From: an uncultured Saprospiraceae bacterium
GTDB lineage: Bacteria > Bacteroidota > Bacteroidia > Chitinophagales > Saprospiraceae
Reading direction: 5' to 3'
DNA length: 7,035 nt
Assembly: GCA_938002705.1 (NCBI GenBank)
Contig: CALLAG010000427.1
Location: 1 to 7,035 of the forward strand
A program made the position numbers and the translations under genes. Positions within the stretch are counted from its first letter, which is position 1. Each line of letters begins with the position of its first letter. Shown here in pieces: positions 5,979 to 7,035 of the stretch. Under the pieces are notes generated by a model. It made no database searches. It was not told the origin of the DNA and was given only the letters and a program-made list of their open reading frames with translations.

Positions 5979-7035
5979 TCACTCTACAATAAACTTACGG
6001 CTGTACTTATGTCCCTTATCATTAGTAGCCGTAACAATATACATTCCAAGATCATAGGCTTCTACATCTAAGATTATAGTATGCTGTGCATTATCTGATC
6101 TGTAATTATCCATAAGCTGACCTTGTGTGTTATACACCGCAATACGGAGATCTTGATCAAGGCTTTGGGTGATATAGAGGTGGTCGCTAATTACAGGATT
6201 AGGATAGATACTTAAGTTATTTTCTTGAGAATCTATGTCCAATACTGAAACCAACGTGGTATCTAATAATCCATCTTTGTCTACTTTGAGTATTATCGTT
6301 CTTATCCAAGGTAAGAGACTTTCATCAACAGCATCAAAATGAGCAGAAGATCCTACTGCTATATATCCACCATCACTGGTTGCGGCGATATCATGAAAGG
6401 CTTCTTGCAAGCGAGGCCCTTCTCTATAACTGTAGGTGTGCATCCATAAGCTGTCACCATCATAAGATAATTTTGCTATTGCGGCACGAGACATTATTGT
6501 GTCTTCTGAGGGTGTTTGATATGAATCTGCACCAGCTATGACATATCCATCTTGCTCTACAGATTCTACGATACTGTGCCACTTACCCCAACCGCTTACA
6601 TTATTGATACTATTGCTTATATAACTTGTCCATAAGTAACGTCCTTCACTATCAAACTTTACCACACCTTGGAGATTTCTTGCATCTCGAGTTGAGCCTC
6701 CTGGAGAATGTTGAGCTCCTGTCACTACTATGTTATCATGATTATCAATATCCATTCCTTTACCTAATCTAAAATTGGGATTGTCAGTATGTCCGAGTGT
6801 ACTTCTAATAAGATTGAGATCGGTGTCTAAAAAGTATAAGTAGGTCGTATCCTTAGCAGCGTTAAGTGGTCGTTCTGAATTTAATGTTGCAACTACAAAT
6901 TGCTCCATGCTATTACTTCTCATGCTTCGAGCAATTTGATCTTTTAGCTCAGAACCATCTGTAAATATTCTATTTTTATTTCCTATCTCAAATACTGCTG
7001 CGTTACGTTCAATCCCAAGATCATCTAAAACTACA
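5979..7035 (-). CDS. C-terminal part of a secreted T9SS-sorted protein (5' end outside window)
   Basis: The frame is open with no stop to the window edge, giving 351 residues of the C-terminal end. The ATG at 6921-6923 is internal: the 37 codons upstream read as normal protein (for example F-E-I-G-N-K-N-R-I-F). The body has repeated strand motifs such as G-M-D-I-D-N-H-D-N-I-V-V-T-G, Q-D-G-Y-V-I-A-G and S-D-G-G-Y-I-A-V-G, which suggest delta-60/beta-propeller-like repeats. The last 77 or so residues are a type A T9SS C-terminal domain, with L-S-I-Y-P-N-P, V-Y-N-T-Q-G-Q-L, L-G-M-Y-I-V-T-A and a final K-Y-S-R-K-F-I-V-E. The protein is thus expected to cross the outer membrane by the type IX system, with the tail removed and the protein released or attached to the surface. 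The ligand or enzymatic role cannot be judged, because any catalytic domain would lie upstream of the window. Confidence 0.9.
   Translation of the reverse strand, partial: VVLDDLGIERNAAVFEIGNKNRIFTDGSELKDQIARSMRSNSMEQFVVATLNSERPLNAAKDTTYLYFLDTDLNLIRSTLGHTDNPNFRLGKGMDIDNHDNIVVTGAQHSPGGSTRDARNLQGVVKFDSEGRYLWTSYISNSINNVSGWGKWHSIVESVEQDGYVIAGADSYQTPSEDTIMSRAAIAKLSYDGDSLWMHTYSYREGPRLQEAFHDIAATSDGGYIAVGSSAHFDAVDESLLPWIRTIILKVDKDGLLDTTLVSVLDIDSQENNLSIYPNPVISDHLYITQSLDQDLRIAVYNTQGQLMDNYRSDNAQHTIILDVEAYDLGMYIVTATNDKGHKYSRKFIVE

Noticed and set aside
5808..6071. 87-codon plus-strand open frame
   Set aside because: It spans repeat copy B and the antisense of the T9SS sorting domain; composition does not look protein-like.

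Overview
The window is AT-rich (roughly 37% G+C by eye) and comes from a member of the Bacteroidota, most likely a Saprospiria/Lewinella-type marine lineage. The phylum call rests on a C-terminal type IX secretion (T9SS type A) sorting domain at the right edge, a DUF4286-family small protein next to a secreted TPR protein, and generally weak Shine-Dalgarno sequences. The narrower placement is inferred from overall feel and is much less certain. Every gene I can support is on the minus strand, so transcription runs from high to low coordinates.

Right end (7035 to 5979): the C-terminal 351 residues of a large secreted or surface protein with delta-60/beta-propeller-like repeats and a T9SS tail. 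Its true start lies beyond the window. From 5978 to 5481 there is no convincing gene. This stretch holds a 9-bp hairpin just after the stop codon, two copies of a G+C-rich palindromic repeat element, and the upstream region of the next gene. From 5480 to 4644 lies a 278-residue protein with one N-terminal membrane helix followed by a long coiled coil, function unknown. From 4643 to 4238 there is a second gene-free gap with a good intrinsic terminator for the coiled-coil gene, a 12-bp palindrome next to a TAnnTTTG-like box, and a 19-bp imperfect palindrome.

Left half (4237 to 43): a compact four-gene cluster that is probably an operon. It contains a 601-residue exported TPR protein, a 113-residue DUF4286-family protein (joined by a TAATG overlap), a 423-residue MFS exporter-type permease that appears to start at TTG, and a 240-residue site-2-protease-type zinc metalloprotease (joined to the permease by an ATGA overlap). 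The two overlaps suggest translational coupling within each pair, and a 57-bp gap separates the pairs. The cluster looks envelope-directed: a periplasmic TPR scaffold, a membrane transporter and an intramembrane protease. No sequence evidence shows that the four proteins act in one pathway.

I see no tRNA, rRNA, CRISPR array, transposase or phage gene. The least explained item is the G+C-rich repeat pair at 5643-5910, which looks like a dispersed extragenic palindromic element rather than a gene.
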